A stretch of DNA of 64,000 bases from Branchipolynoe longqiensis (GCA_030323885.1 CM059192.1:1433001-1497000); one strand, 5' to 3'. Counted from the stretch's first letter, positions 1 through 10,610 are shown. Notes: generated by a model from the letters alone, not told the origin. Program-made: numbers and translations.

Positions 1-175
1 AGCGTGCTGTCACCAGTGTGCTGTTACCAGCGTGCTGTCACCAGCGTGCTGTCACCAGCGTGCTGTCACCAGCGTGCTGTTACCAGCGTGCTGTCACCAG
101 CGTGCTGTCACCAGTGTGCTGTCACCAGCGTGCTGTCACCAGTGTGCTGTCACCAGTGTGCGGTCATCAGCCTGC
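1..175. repeat. 14-bp minisatellite, cut by window start
   Basis: About twelve head-to-tail copies of a 14-bp unit (GTGCTGTCACCAGC, with TTACC variants). The array runs off the left edge of the window, so its true length is unknown. Open frames over it (repeats of CCHQRAVTSVLSP) come from the unit lacking stops and are not judged to be genes. Confidence 0.9.
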
Positions 176-282
176 TGCTGTCCTACAACCCCTGCAGTGT
201 GCCATAACCAGCATTAAGCCTCCCCGAGAACGGCCCTCTCCACGAGTACATAATTAAATGTACATCAGGTGCTAATGAGTAA

Positions 283-1138
283 TGAGGTGTCTGAAATGTA
301 GGTCACGGTGGTGGGAGGTGTCTGAAATGTAGGTCACGGTGGTGGCTGGCACGTCTGAGATGTAGGTCATGGTAGTGGGAGGTGTGTCTGAAATGTAGGT
401 CACGGTCGTGGAAGGCAGGTATGAGATGTAGGTCACGGTGGTGGGAGGTGTCTGAAATGTAGGTCACGGTGCTGGGAGGCAGGTCTGAGATGTAGGTCAT
501 GGTGGTGGGAGGCAGGTCTGAGATGTAGGTCATGGTGGTGGGAGGTGTCTGAAATGTAGGTCACGGTGGTGGGAGGCAGGTCTGAGATGTAGGTCATGGT
601 GGTGGGAGGTGTGTCTGAAATGTAGGTTACGGTGGTGGGAGGCAGGTTTGAGATGTAGGTCACGGTGGTGGGAGGTGTGTCTGAAATGTAGGTCACGGTG
701 GTGGGAGGCAGGTCTGAGATGTAGGTCACGATGGTGGGAGGCAGGTCTGAGGTGTAGGTCATGGTGGTGGGAGGCAGGTCTGAGATGTAGGTCACGGTGG
801 TGGGAGGTGTCTGAAATGTAGGTCATGGTGGTGGGAGGCAGGTCTGAGATGTAGGTCACGGTGCTGGGAGGTGTGTCTGAGATGTAGGTTACGGTGGTGG
901 GAGGCAGGTCTGAGATGTAGGTCACGGTGGTGGGAGGTGTGTCTGAAATGTAGGTCACGGTGGTGGGAGGCAGGTCTGAGATGTCGGTGACGGTGGTGGG
1001 AGGTGTGTCTGAGATGTAGGTCATGGTGGTGGGAGGCAGGTCTGAGATGTAGGTCACGGTGGTGGGAGGCAGGTCTGAGATGTCGGTCACGGTGGTGGAG
1101 GTGTCTGAAATGTAGGTCACGGTGGTGGGAGGCGGGGG
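283..1138. repeat. 30/33-bp minisatellite
   Basis: Around 27 units of 30 or 33 bp, each with a core of ATGTAGGTCACGGTGGTGGG. Two unit types are mixed: one ends GAGGCAGG and follows TCTGAGATG, the other ends GAGGTGTG and follows TCTGAAATG. Both lengths are multiples of three, so minus-strand frames stay open for up to 222 codons (530-1198, TYISDLPPTTV repeats). There is no domain, start context or conservation argument for a gene. Confidence 0.9.
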
Positions 1139-1457
1139 AGGTTGCTGGCAGGTACAAGTTCCAGAGAAGCCTGACTGCATGTTGCACTCATAAAACATGC
1201 CGCATCACAACTTTATCCCATGAAAGACACAGCCGTATTACATGTATTGGATGCCCACAGCAGGAGGCCACCCGCATTGGTACAGCCCCGCTTTGGGACA
1301 TCCTACTTTATAAATTATAGTCATATGGTTTACAGTTATGTGCGTGCGTCTTTATTCCGTGTATTGTCGGTTATACAGTTATAGGTTTGGCTTTTACAGT
1401 AATGTCTGCGTGTAGTTTATTTGGGTTCAGTGCTTTACAGTGAGTGTCTCGACGGGA
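1139..1457. other. No recognisable feature
   Basis: Single-copy-looking sequence between the minisatellite and the foldback element. I see no gene, tRNA fold or repeat here. Confidence 0.5.
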
Positions 1458-2362
1458 CCAGGGGCCATATGCATGAACTGGTGTTAGCGTTGTGTGGTGT
1501 TAACAGGTAACACCGGGTAGCTATCACCGCCGTCACGAAGTATGTTACAGCGTATGCATGGGCGGCTAAACCATTAGCATTAGTTAACGTGCAGTTATTT
1601 ATAGATTTGGGGTATCCCTCTGAGCCTGTTCCCGGCGACCACCACTATTTGACAATATCGGCGACGACGGCAGCATTAATATCGGTTCGATTTGGGGTTT
1701 AATTTGACCAAATTTCACTTTTTGAGCATGTAATTCTGTTAAAAATGATAGGTTTGAATAGATTTGGCCATAATATATTGCCGCCGATGTGGTGGCGGCG
1801 ATTTGTTTTGTTTACATTCGTCGATTCGACAATATTAATATCGCCGCCGATGTAGCGGCGGCGTTAATATCGGTTCGATTTGGGGTTTAATTTGACCAAA
1901 TTTAAATCTTTTTGGATGTTATTCTGATAAATATGATAGCATTGAATAGATTTGCACATATTATAGACGCAAACATCGGCAGCGGTGGTGGCGGCGGGTG
2001 GTGGTGGCGGTGGCGGCGGCGGTGGCGGCGGCGATTTGTTTTGTTTACATTCGATAATATGAATATCTCTGCTGATGTACCTGCGCGTTAATATCGGTTT
2101 GATTTTGGGGTTAATTTGATCAATTATCACTGTTAGAGTATGTAATTCTGTAAAATATGATAGCATTGAATAGATTTGGGCCTAATCGGTACCTAACACC
2201 ACCCTTAAACCTGCTACGGGGTGGTGTTAGCTTACCCGACTTTAAACTCGCGGTGTTTGCATAACACTGCTCCATGCATACTGACTTTTCGCCGCTAACC
2301 TAGAAATCCCATCCAAAACCAGTTTTGGCTCGCTAACACCGCCCCATGCATACGGCCCCAGG
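1458..2362. mobile_element. MITE-F, long foldback element
   Basis: The ends form imperfect inverted repeats of about 30 bp. The left end (1458-1489) begins CCAGGGGCCATATGCATG and ends GGTGTTAGCG; the right end (2331-2362) is its near complement. The right 140 bp (2219-2357) match a short relative at 38,418-38,568 almost base for base. The interior holds three diverged copies of a 190-225 bp unit (starting near 1681, 1869 and 2093), each beginning ATCGGTTYGATTTKGGG and containing GCC/GGC-rich stretches. A perfect 12-bp inverted repeat (2193-2204 with 2219-2230, CTAACACCACCC) sits inside. No transposase is encoded, and the superfamily is not assigned. Confidence 0.7.
1984..2033. repeat. GGC/GGT trinucleotide tract
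   Basis: A G-rich trinucleotide run inside the foldback element. Read in reverse it gives a polyproline stretch in a 100-codon open frame (1864-2166). This is simple sequence, not a gene. Confidence 0.8.
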
Positions 2363-2380
2363 CCACTGGTGGCACCATGT

Positions 2381-2480
2381 GGGGGGGGGGGGGGGGGGGA
2401 GACTGGTAGACAGGCAAACAGGCAAGTAGACAGGCTGGCAGACAGGCATGCAGACAGGCGGGCACACAGGCGGGGTGCAG
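2381..2480. repeat. G19 run and GACAGGCA-type repeat
   Basis: A run of 19 G (2381-2399) is followed by irregular copies of an 8-14 bp motif (TAGACAGGCAAACAGGCA and similar). It begins about 20 bp after the foldback element. Confidence 0.8.
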
Positions 2481-2655
2481 GGCCTCAGGCCTGGCTGCCA
2501 ATCTGTTGAGGAGACAGGCATTCAAAGCCTTCTCCGGGAGACTTCCAGTTTCCAAAGGAGTGCATCCTGACTGACTGGCCAGGGTCCTCCCAAGGTCCTC
2601 CCGCCACATGGGGCCTGCGCACAGGTACACACATGTAGGCATATATGTATATATG

Positions 2656-3002
2656 TGGGGCGCGGCACGTAGCTCAGGCGGTAGAGTGTCCACCTGTGAA
2701 GGTATCGGGTCATCCGATCGATCCTGCTCAGTGGACACATTTGCAGTTTGGGCTATTTTCCATTCTAACCAGTGGTCTACAACTGGTTCATCAAAGGCTG
2801 TGGTATGTGCTATCCTGCCTGTTGGAAAGTGCATATAAAAGACCCCTTGCTGCTTATCGGAAAGAGTAGCCTATGTGGTGGTAGCGGGTTTCCTCCAAAG
2901 AAATATGTCAGAATGACCATATGTTTGCCGTCCAATAGCCGACGATATGAAAATCAATGTCTTCTAGAGGCGTCATTAAATAAAACAAGCTTTACTTTAC
3001 TT
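2656..3002 (+). mobile_element. SINE-2, tRNA-headed, nearly full length
   Basis: The head has a polymerase III A box (TAGCTCAGGCGGTAGAG, 2670-2686) and a weak B box (near 2713-2724, ATCGATCC). The body has CAACTGGTTCATCAAAGGC, ATATAAAAGACCCCTTGCTG and a 3' end AAATAAAACAAGCTTTACTT. From memory, this body matches SINEs widespread in gastropods and bivalves. Other copies here are at 26,762-26,912 (reverse) and 29,296-30,062 (interrupted). It needs a LINE partner to move and encodes no protein; the minus-strand 179-codon frame over it is spurious. Confidence 0.85.
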
Positions 3003-3021
3003 ATATATATATATTATGTCG

Positions 3022-3048
3022 TGGGAGTGATAAAAATGGGAAATAATT
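3022..3048 (-). mobile_element. Fragment of mini-LTR 3' end
   Basis: TGGGAGTGATAAAAATGGG matches the terminal bases of the 178-bp terminal repeats at 28,157 and 28,479. It is too short to be certain. Confidence 0.35.
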
Positions 3049-3065
3049 ACACATTTACCTCACCC

Positions 3066-4545
3066 TAGACTCGGTGGTCCCTTGTAGCACCATCTGTGTG
3101 CACAGTGGTCCCTTGTAGTACCATCTGTGTGCACAGTAGTCCCTGTAGCACCGTCTGTGTGCACAGTGGTCCCCTGTAGCACCGTCTGTGGGAACCGTGG
3201 TCCCCTACACCACCATCTGTGTGCACAGTGGTCCCCTGTAGCACCGCCTGTGTGCACAGTGGTCCCTTGTAGCACCATTTGTGGGCACAGTGGTCCCCTG
3301 TAGCACCATCTGTGTGCACAGTAATCCCCTGTAGCACTATCTGTGTGCACAGTGGTCCCCTGTAGCACCATCTGTGTGCACAGTAGTCCCCTGTAGCACC
3401 ATCTGTGTGCACCTTAGTCCCCTGTAGCACCATCTGTGTGTACAGTGGTCCCCTCTAGCACCATATGTGTGCACAGTGGTCCCCTGTAGCACCAGATGTG
3501 TGCACAGTAGTCGCCTGTAGCACCATATGTGTGCACAGTGGTCTCCTGTAGCACCATCTGTGTGCACAGTGATCCCCTGTAGTACCATCTGTGTGCACAG
3601 TGGTCCCCTGTAGCACCATCTGTGTGCACAGTAGTCCCCTGTAGCACCATGTGTGTGCACAGTAGTCCCCTTTAGCACCATATGTGTGCACAGTGGTCCC
3701 CTGTAGCACCATATGTGTGCACAGTGGTCCCCTGTAGCACCGTCTGTGGGGACCGTGGTCCCCTACATCCACCATCTGTGTGCACAGTGGTCGCCTGTAG
3801 CACCGTCTGTGGGGACAGCAGTCCCCTGTAGCACCGTATGTGTGCACAGTGGTCCCCTATAGCACCATCTGTGTGCACAGTGGTCCCCTGTAGCACTGTC
3901 TGTGTGCACAGTAGTCCTCTATAGCACCGTCTGTGTGCACAGTGGTCCCCTCTAGCACCGTATGTGTGCACAGTGGTCCCCTGTAGCACCGTCTGTGGGG
4001 ACCGTGGTCCCCGACACCACCATCTGTGTGCACAGTGGTCCCCTGTAGCACCATCTGTGGGGACAGTAGTCCCCTGTAGCACCATCTGTGTGTACAGTGG
4101 TCCCCTGTAGCACCATCTGTGTGCACAGTAGTCTCCTGTAGCACCGTCTGTGTGCACAGTAGTCCCCTGTAGCACCGACTGTTTGCACAGTAGTCTCCTG
4201 TAGCACCATCTGTGTGCACAGTGGTCCCCTGTAGCACCATCTGGGTGCACAGTAGTCTCCTGTAGCACCGTCTGTGTGCACAGTAGTCCCCTGTAGCACC
4301 ATCTGTGTGCACAGTAGTCTCCTGTAGCACCGTCTGTGTGCACAGTAGTCCCCTGTAGCACTGTCTGTTTGCACAGTAGTCTCCTGTAGCACCATCTGTG
4401 TGCACAGTGGTCCCCTGTAGCACCATCTGTGTGCACAGTAGTCTCCTGTAGCACCGTCTGTGTGCACAGTAGTCCCCCGTAGCACCGACTGTGTGGACAG
4501 TGGTCCCCTACACCACCATCTGTGTGCACAGTGGTCCCCTGCTTG
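3066..4545. repeat. 31-bp minisatellite, about 47 copies
   Basis: Unit near TGTAGCACCATCTGTGTGCA plus CAGTGGTCCCC, strictly 31 bp (for example 3301, 3332, 3363). Because 31 is not a multiple of three, a reader passes through all three phases before the peptide repeats after 93 bp, and no phase holds a stop on the minus strand. This gives overlapping minus-strand frames up to 302 codons with a 31-residue period. I treat them as artefacts. Confidence 0.95.
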
Positions 4546-4961
4546 CCTCCTATGTTGCTGCCAAATAAAGCCGGTGGCAATTTAGTAGAGGATCAGCCCA
4601 CAGGGGGCGCCACCCGCCCGCTGAACCCGCAAGGGGGCGGCACACACACTGATTTGCTCACTTTGAGGGAGGCCATTAAATTATGGAAACCACCCCCCCT
4701 CGTCCCACCCAGGCGGGCCCCTAACTACTCTCCGGCCCGAGCTGCTCGGAACCCCTTGTACTAAGTAGCCACACACCGCTCGCCATGTGCATGTAGCGGT
4801 TCGCCGACTGGTGACGGTCTGTGCAGGTCACGTGATGAGCGTGGAGCTGCACATCCCGCTGAACGCGCAACTGTCTGTGAGCATCCATGGCTGCTTTAAA
4901 TTGACCCTACTTATCCAACTTAGATGTTGGTGCTTTTATTAAGCATTTATTCGTGCATGGA
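4546..4961. other. Mostly unassigned; possible MITE-T fragment at its end
   Basis: No gene seen. The last 45 bp (about 4917-4961) resemble the middle of MITE-T (AACTTAGATGTTGGTGC then TTATTAAGCATTTATTCG), suggesting a decayed copy next to the following satellite. Confidence 0.4.
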
Positions 4962-5815
4962 ACGAGTATTAACCCCAAATACCGGATGTCGACTTTGTGT
5001 GTTTGCGGGTCGTTAAACAAACAAACACGAGTATTAACCCCGAATACCGGATGTCGACTTTGTGTGTTTGCGGGTCGTTAAACAAACAAACACGAGTATT
5101 AACCCCGAATACCGGATGTCTACTTTGTGTGTTTGGTTTCGTTAAACAAACAAGAATGAGTACTGACCCCGAATACCGGATGTCGACTTTGTGTGCTTGG
5201 TTTCGTTAAACAAACAAGAACGAGTGTTAACCCCGAATACCGGCTGTTGACTTTGTGTGCTTGGGGGTCGTTAAACAAACAAAAACGAGTATTAACCCCC
5301 AAAACCGGATGTCGACTTTGTGTGCTTGGGGGTCGTTAAACAAACAAAAACGAGTATTAACCCCGAATACCGGATGTCGACTTTGTGTGTTTGGGGGTCG
5401 TTAATCAAACAAGAACGAGTATTAACCCCGAATACCGGATGTCTACTTTGTGTGTTTGGGGGTCGTTAAACAAACAAGAACGAGTATTAACCCCGAATAC
5501 CGGATGTCTACTTTGTGTGTTTGGGGGTCGTTAAACAAACAAAAACGAGTATTAAACCCGAATACCAGATGTCGACTTTGTGTGCTTGGTTTCGTTAAAC
5601 AAACAAAAACGAGTGTTAACCCCGAAAACCGGATGTCGACTTTGTGTGCTTGGTTTCATTAAACAAACAAGAACGAGTGTTAACCCCGAATACCGGATGT
5701 CTACTTTGTGTGCTTGGTTTCGTTAAACAAACAAGAACGAGTATTAACCCCGAATACCGTATGTCGAGTTTGTGTGCTGGGTTTCGTTAAACAAACAAAA
5801 ATGGGTGTTAAAGTT
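4962..5815. repeat. 64-65-bp satellite, about 13 copies
   Basis: Units begin ACGAGTATTAACCCCGAATA, continue CCGGATGTCGACTTTGTGTG and end CGTTAAACAAACAA. The unit end resembles a retroposon A-rich tail, so the array may have grown from the tail of an inserted element. Short plus-strand frames (60-70 codons) follow the repeat. Confidence 0.9.
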
Positions 5816-5821
5816 GCAGGG

Positions 5822-6105
5822 CCAGACGCGATGACCAAATGAGTTGAGCATCCATCTCCTGTTTTCGTAGATCGTGGGATCCAAACCCACGGGTTGGAAC
5901 CCTGGTCGAGTCAACTCAATGACTTAAAAATTGACACTTGTCGTTTCCTAGCCACACGATCAGCATTATTAGGATAGGTTGGTTTAGTGTCAGGATAATG
6001 TGACTGAGTGGGAGATCAGGTCATGGTGCTGGTGGTCTGGTCTCCCACTATACATTCACCATGAGTGCACACTGGCACAAGTCGACCCCCGTCCTGCAAC
6101 CAGCC
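5822..6105 (+). mobile_element. SINE-1, 3'-truncated
   Basis: The head is like a class II (serine-type) tRNA: CCAGACGCGATGACCAAATG with an A-box region, then a B-box-like region diverged from GGGTTCGAACCC. The body keeps ATGACTTAAAAATTGACAC, TTATTAGGATAG, AGTGTCAGGATAATGTGACT and GAGTGCACACTGGCACAAGT. The copy ends near CCCGTCCTGC, before the usual tail. Confidence 0.85.
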
Positions 6106-6293
6106 AACCTCCAAGCAGGCAGGTGAGAGCCACCACTCAGTTAGTCCGAGTCATTTCACTGCTACCTTCCAACCGCATACCTTATATACCAGCTGTATAA
6201 TTGGTTATGTGAGTATAAATACTGCAGATTGTCTCTAACCGACCCAGCCAATGCTAGGCGTTGAGTGATCACAGCGACCCTCACGGGTAAGGG

Positions 6294-6440
6294 ATTGATG
6301 GTGATGACGATCATTATTATTATTATATTGATAGTGATGATGATATTGATGACGATAATGATATTGACGATGATGATATTGATGGCGATAACGATATTGA
6401 TGATGATGATATTGATGATTATGATGAAGATGAAGATGAG
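6294..6440. repeat. GAT-type microsatellite
   Basis: Imperfect GATGAT/GATATT repeats. The 70-codon frames on both strands (poly-Met/Ile, poly-His/Tyr) are by-products. Confidence 0.9.
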
Positions 6441-7034
6441 TGATCACGCTGCGTCACTTATCCTAATGGTGATGTAATCTACTTCCGGTGCCACCAGTAG
6501 ATGAGGTAACCATGAGACTGACCTTGCACTGAAGCGCCACCTACAGGACTGGCGGAGAAGCACGTTCCCATCCTGCTGGCTGACAGCTTGTGGATTACAT
6601 CAAACCAGAGCGGCACCTGCAGATTGAGGCGACATGTCCCAGAATTCCTCCACCAGCCCCGTTTGCGCTTCCCAGAAGGAGGCTGCCCAGACCATGTTGC
6701 GCCGACTGCGTTCTCTCACTGCCAAACTGTGCCTTTTCGAAAGTGATATTGTGCTATATAAATACATTATATTAATATTATTAACGGGTTGTCGGTAGCG
6801 TCTCGTCCACCGAATGCTACTATCGCCTGAACCGCTGATGGCAGTGGCCTGGAAAACTTGGGTTTGCACGCAGTGAGGCAAACCCACCGCGAGCAGCCGC
6901 CTAGCCGGTGCGAGCACCACTATCGCTATCACTCCTGGCGGAAATTTTGACAATAGGAAATAAATGATGGGCTAGAAATGTTGGCCGGCCAGAGTTAACA
7001 TTCTCAACCAATATTTGTGTCTCGTGTTATGTGT
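6441..7034. other. No clear feature
   Basis: About 600 bp with no convincing gene. Near 6742-6785, GTGCTATATAAATACATTAT followed by TTA-rich sequence resembles tails of dispersed repeats in marine invertebrates, but the match is too short to assign. Confidence 0.4.
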
Positions 7035-7597
7035 TACGGAGTATCAAATATTCCAAACCCTAGATTTGATCCAACAGATCGAACTCAGATACGGACGCAC
7101 TTGTTTAACATGGGTTGCTGCACAGAAGCGGAATGAATAGTAGTTAACGTAAAGCGGCACAGTCCGATGAAAACATCAAATTTTCAAAACCAAAATTATT
7201 ATCTAGATTTTAATCTACATATCTAACTTAGATACTGGTGCACTTATGAAACATTTGTCGCCACATAGAAGGGAACACTGAGGCAATTTAACAGAACCTG
7301 TTACTGCAGAAGCCTATGGTGTTAGAGTTTGGGCATCCTGCTAAAATTAATTTTGCATGGTTGCACTTCAAATATCTCAATAGTTAGCTATTTAATGAAA
7401 AAGGTGACTTCAAACTGGGGTTAGGTACGTCATAGCGATCAGCCTAATATATTGAGGTCAGAAAATGACAAAACCTGCAAAGACATCGAACTGTGCAACT
7501 TTGATAGAACCTGTTATTGCTGAAGCCTCTGGCAGCAGCCATTTTGATGTGCATGCCAAATTTACTTTGGCCTGTTTTCACTTGAAATATCTGCAAG
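7035..7597 (-). mobile_element. MITE-T, outer copy split by a second MITE-T
   Basis: The two halves are about 7035-7150 (contains CTAGATTTGATCC and AACTCAGATACGGACGCACTT) and 7501-7597 (AGAACCTGTTATTGCTGAAG, ending CACTTGAAATATCTGCAA). Together they follow the MITE-T order in reverse. The inner copy occupies 7151-7500. The join corresponds to a TTAA in the consensus (here GTTAAC and TTTGATAG, mutated). Confidence 0.6.
7151..7500 (-). mobile_element. MITE-T, nearly full length, inside another copy
   Basis: It begins AAAGCGGCACAGTCCGATGA and ends CATCGAACTGTGCAACT, the family's inverted ends. Shared landmarks are AACTTAGATACTGGTGCACT, CCTGTTACTGCAGAAGCC and a TGCACTTCAAATATCTCAA run. Length is 350 bp with no open frame of note, so it depends on a transposase from elsewhere; TTAA targets suggest a piggyBac-like source. 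Confidence 0.75.
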
Positions 7598-7652
7598 GAC
7601 CGCGTCGCTGTGCGGTCCACTGGTAAGGACTGTTGGATCGGTTGGCGTGTTA

Positions 7653-8193
7653 TAGGGCTGTCACATTACGACGTTTCTCTCCAGCGCGCGTCGACGTGTG
7701 TCACTTTTTGGCGAAACGTTGGGAGACCTCTGGAAGCGTTACGCATGCATTGCTATACTTTGCTATATGTTGATGAACGGCGAGGGTCGTCGAGGAACGT
7801 CGGCGCGCGTCAAATGTTTTGCGCTTGCACAAAACTTTCGACGCGCGCCGACTGGCGCCAACGTGTGGGTGCGACCGTTACGGGGATGTTAGGCGCACAT
7901 CGAGATCCGCTGGACGCACTAGAATAACGTAATGCGAATGCCAAGCACACGTCGCGTGCACATTAAGGTCGTGCCCACACATTGCACCAAAATGTGGCTT
8001 TTTTGTTTTACGTCCTAGCTACATCTAAGGTCATATCAGGACGGCGTGCCAAAACTTTTTAGTTTTTTTTCCTCACGTGTCGATCTACGTTATCTACCAA
8101 ATCTACCAAAAAGTTGGACGTGTCTCGACACATACAACTTATTTTGCGCTTTGGTGGCACGCTGGTGAGAAGCGTCGTAATGTGACAGCCCCA
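7653..8193 (+). mobile_element. MITE-H, full length, TTA target duplication
   Basis: Ends TAGGGCTGTCACATTACGAC and GTCGTAATGTGACAGCCCCA are inverted repeats flanked by TTA on both sides (7650-7652 and 8194-8196). That pattern is known for PIF/Harbinger elements. The inside is rich in CG-containing words (GACGCGCGCC, GTCGACGTGTG) and carries a piece of the SINE-1 tail in reverse (about 8001-8045). Open frames of 60-105 codons (7610-7927 and others) are not conserved in the copies at 58.1 and 59.8 kb, so no gene is called. Confidence 0.8.
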
Positions 8194-8196
8194 TTA

Positions 8197-8812
8197 CAAT
8201 GTACTCACACATTGCGGACTGCTGTAGTAATGGTTAATCTCACACAACATAATGTTGTCACCTGTCTCCCTCCGACACACCGTCTTACTGCCGTCACACC
8301 TTTCTCCATCACACGCTCCCTTTGCCGGCCCTTAACGGTCTTTAATGTGCTGCTTACGCTGGCCACATGACTTATGGATATAATTCCGACATGTCAGACT
8401 TTCGACCTAGCACCGTCTGGTCTCCATTCAAGCTCATATAGCACTCACCATGCGCTGTACAGCCAGCGAGATGCGTCACACCTGTTACACGTAATTTACA
8501 CAGCAACAAGGGAAGCCACCATACAGACTGGGACCAAAGCAGTTTATGTACACTGGTTCCTGGTGAGATCCCTAGTGTTGATAGCAGTACATGTAGGCAC
8601 TGTCAAACGAAGGATATGTCTGTGATTAGATTCTATTGACGTGATAATAATGTAAACCCAGTCTGATGGTCTTCTCTCCTAACACTGGTGGAATGTGAAC
8701 TCTTTGTGTGTGAATTCTTCAAACCCTGTCAGCGTCTTTGTTTCCATTCACATCAACAGATCAAAGACCTGACAAAAGAATTAAGACCCTCCACTCTGCT
8801 AGAAATAGATAG
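8197..8812. other. No recognisable feature
   Basis: Plus-strand open frames of 97 and 83 codons (8077-8370, 8374-8625) span part of this. They show no domain, and the first starts inside MITE-H. I see no support for coding. Confidence 0.4.
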
Positions 8813-8890
8813 GAATGAGTGGGATATCGCGTTATGATGCTGGTGGTCGGGTATCTTAATGGGGCAACACTATAAAGTCACCATGATATC
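8813..8890 (+). mobile_element. SINE-1 central fragment
   Basis: AATGAGTGGGATATCGCG through GGGGCAACACTATAAAGTC and ACCATGA follows the central body of SINE-1. Head and tail are missing. Confidence 0.7.
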
Positions 8891-8932
8891 TCCAAAGTTA
8901 GTCAATTATCAGAAACGTTGTTGTAAGCTCAA

Positions 8933-10203
8933 GTAGAGTAAGTGTAGAGTAGGTGTAGAGTAGGTGTAGACCAGGTGTAGAGTAGGTGTAGGGTAGAGTA
9001 GGTTAGAGTAGGTGTACGGTAGGTGTAGGGTAGGGGAGGTGTAGAGTAGGTGTAGGGTAGGTGTAGAGTAGGTGTAGGGTAGGTTATTGTAGAGTAGGTT
9101 TAGGGTAGGTGTAGAGTAGGTGTAGTGTAGGTGTAGCGTAGGTGTAGTGTAGGGTAGGTGTAGCATAGGTTAGAGTAGCTGTAGGGTAGGTGTAGGGTAG
9201 GTGTAGGGTAGGTGTAGAGTAGGTTAGGGTAGGGGTAGGGTAGGTGTAGGGTAGGTTAGAGTAGGTGTAGTGTAGGATAGGTGTAGGGTAGGTGTAGGGT
9301 AGGTGTACAGTAGGTGTACAGTAGGTTAGAGTAGGTGTAGGGTAGGTGTAGAGTATGTGTAGGGTAGGTGTAGGGTAGGTGTAGAGTAGGTTAGAGTAGC
9401 TGTAGGGTAGGTGTAGAGTAGGTGTAGAGTAGGTTAGAGTAGGTGTAGGGTAGGTGTAGAGTAGGTGTAGGGTAGGTGTAAGGGAGGTGATGGGGAGGTG
9501 TAGAGTAGGTGTATGGTAGGTGTAGAGTACGTTAGAGTAGGTGTATGGTTGGTGTAGGGTAGGTGTAGAGTAGGTGTAGAGTAGGTTAGAGTAGCTGTAG
9601 GGTAGGTGTAGGGTAGGTGTAGAGTAGGTGTAGAGTAGGTTAGAGTAGGTGTAGGGTATGTGTAGAGTATGGGTAGGTGTAGGGTAGGTGTAGAGTAGGT
9701 GTAGAGTAGGTTAGAGTAGGTGTAGGGTAGGTGTAGGGTAGGTGATGGGGAGGTGTAGAGTAGGTGTAGGGTAGGTTATTATAGAGTAGGTTTAGGGTAG
9801 GTGTAGAGTAGGTGTAGTGTAGGGTAGGTGTAGGGTAGGTGTAGGGGAGGTGATGGGGAGGTGTAGAGTAGGTGTATGGTAGGTTATTATAGAGTAGGTT
9901 TAGGGTAGGTTTAGGATAGGTGTAGAGTAGGTGTAGTGTAGGGTAGGTGTAGGGTAGGTGTAGAGTAGGTTAGAGTAGGTGTAGGGTAGGTGTAGGGTAG
10001 GTGTAGAGTAGGTGTAGAGTAGGTTAGAGTATGTGTAGGGTAGGTGTAGGGTAGGTGTAGAGTAGGTGTATAGTAGGTTAGAGTAGGTGTAGGGTAGGTG
10101 TAGGGTAGGTGATGGGGAGGTGTAGAGTAGGTGTAGGGTAGGTTATTATAGAGTAGGTTTAGGGTAGGTGTAGAGTAGGTGTATGGTAGGTGTAGGGTAG
10201 GTG
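8933..10203. repeat. 11-bp minisatellite, 1.27 kb
   Basis: Over 100 copies of GTGTAGRGTAG, with GTTAGAGTAG and GTGATGGGGAG variants. Some blocks recur in order (GATGGGGAGGTGTAGAGTAG followed by GGTTATTATAGAGTAGG, near 9750, 9850 and 10,110), showing duplication of multi-unit blocks. Confidence 0.95.
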
Positions 10204-10249
10204 ATACGTGTGAACCGCTTGTATTTAATTAAACCCAGACATGGCAGTT

Positions 10250-10610
10250 TTGTTTAAAGTTGCATAGTCCGACGGTTTTGAATTTGTGTATTTTTTCTGA
10301 GATAAATATATTAGTCTGATCACTAGTATCTACTTTACATTAGTTCAAGGTTACTTTTATTTTAAATGGTAAGCTTTTGAGATATTTTGAGTGGAAACAT
10401 GGAACATTAGTTTTGGTAAACTTGCCAAAACTCTAACACCATAGACTTCTGCAGTAACAGGTTCAGTTAAATTGACTCAGTATTGCCTTCTACGCAGAAA
10501 CAAATGCTTAATAAGTGCAACAGTATCTAAGTTAGATATGTACAATCAAATCTGGATAATTGGTTTGGTTTTGAAAATTTGATATTTCATCGCACTCTGC
10601 AGCTTTAAGT
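10250..10610 (+). mobile_element. MITE-T, full length
   Basis: TTTAAAGTTGCATAGTCCGA begins the copy and CACTCTGCAGCTTTAAG ends it, giving TTAA at both ends. Length is about 355 bp, in the orientation opposite to the copy at 7.2 kb. The interior carries TCTGAGATAAATATATTAG, TTCTGCAGTAACAGGTTC and GTATCTAAGTTAGATATG. Confidence 0.85.

Noticed and set aside
1..1198. Possible CRISPR-like arrays in the short repeats
   Set aside because: Units are contiguous with no unique spacers and the DNA is eukaryotic. The same applies to the other arrays.
7610..7927. 105-codon plus-strand frame as a transposase
   Set aside because: It lies across the end of MITE-H, is not conserved in the copies at 58 and 60 kb and lacks DDE or helix-turn-helix motifs.
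9000..9300. Telomere-like repeat (GGGTAGGTGTA)
   Set aside because: Superficially like TTAGGG-type repeats, but the unit is 11 bp (GTGTAGGGTAG) and TTAGGG is not the basic unit.
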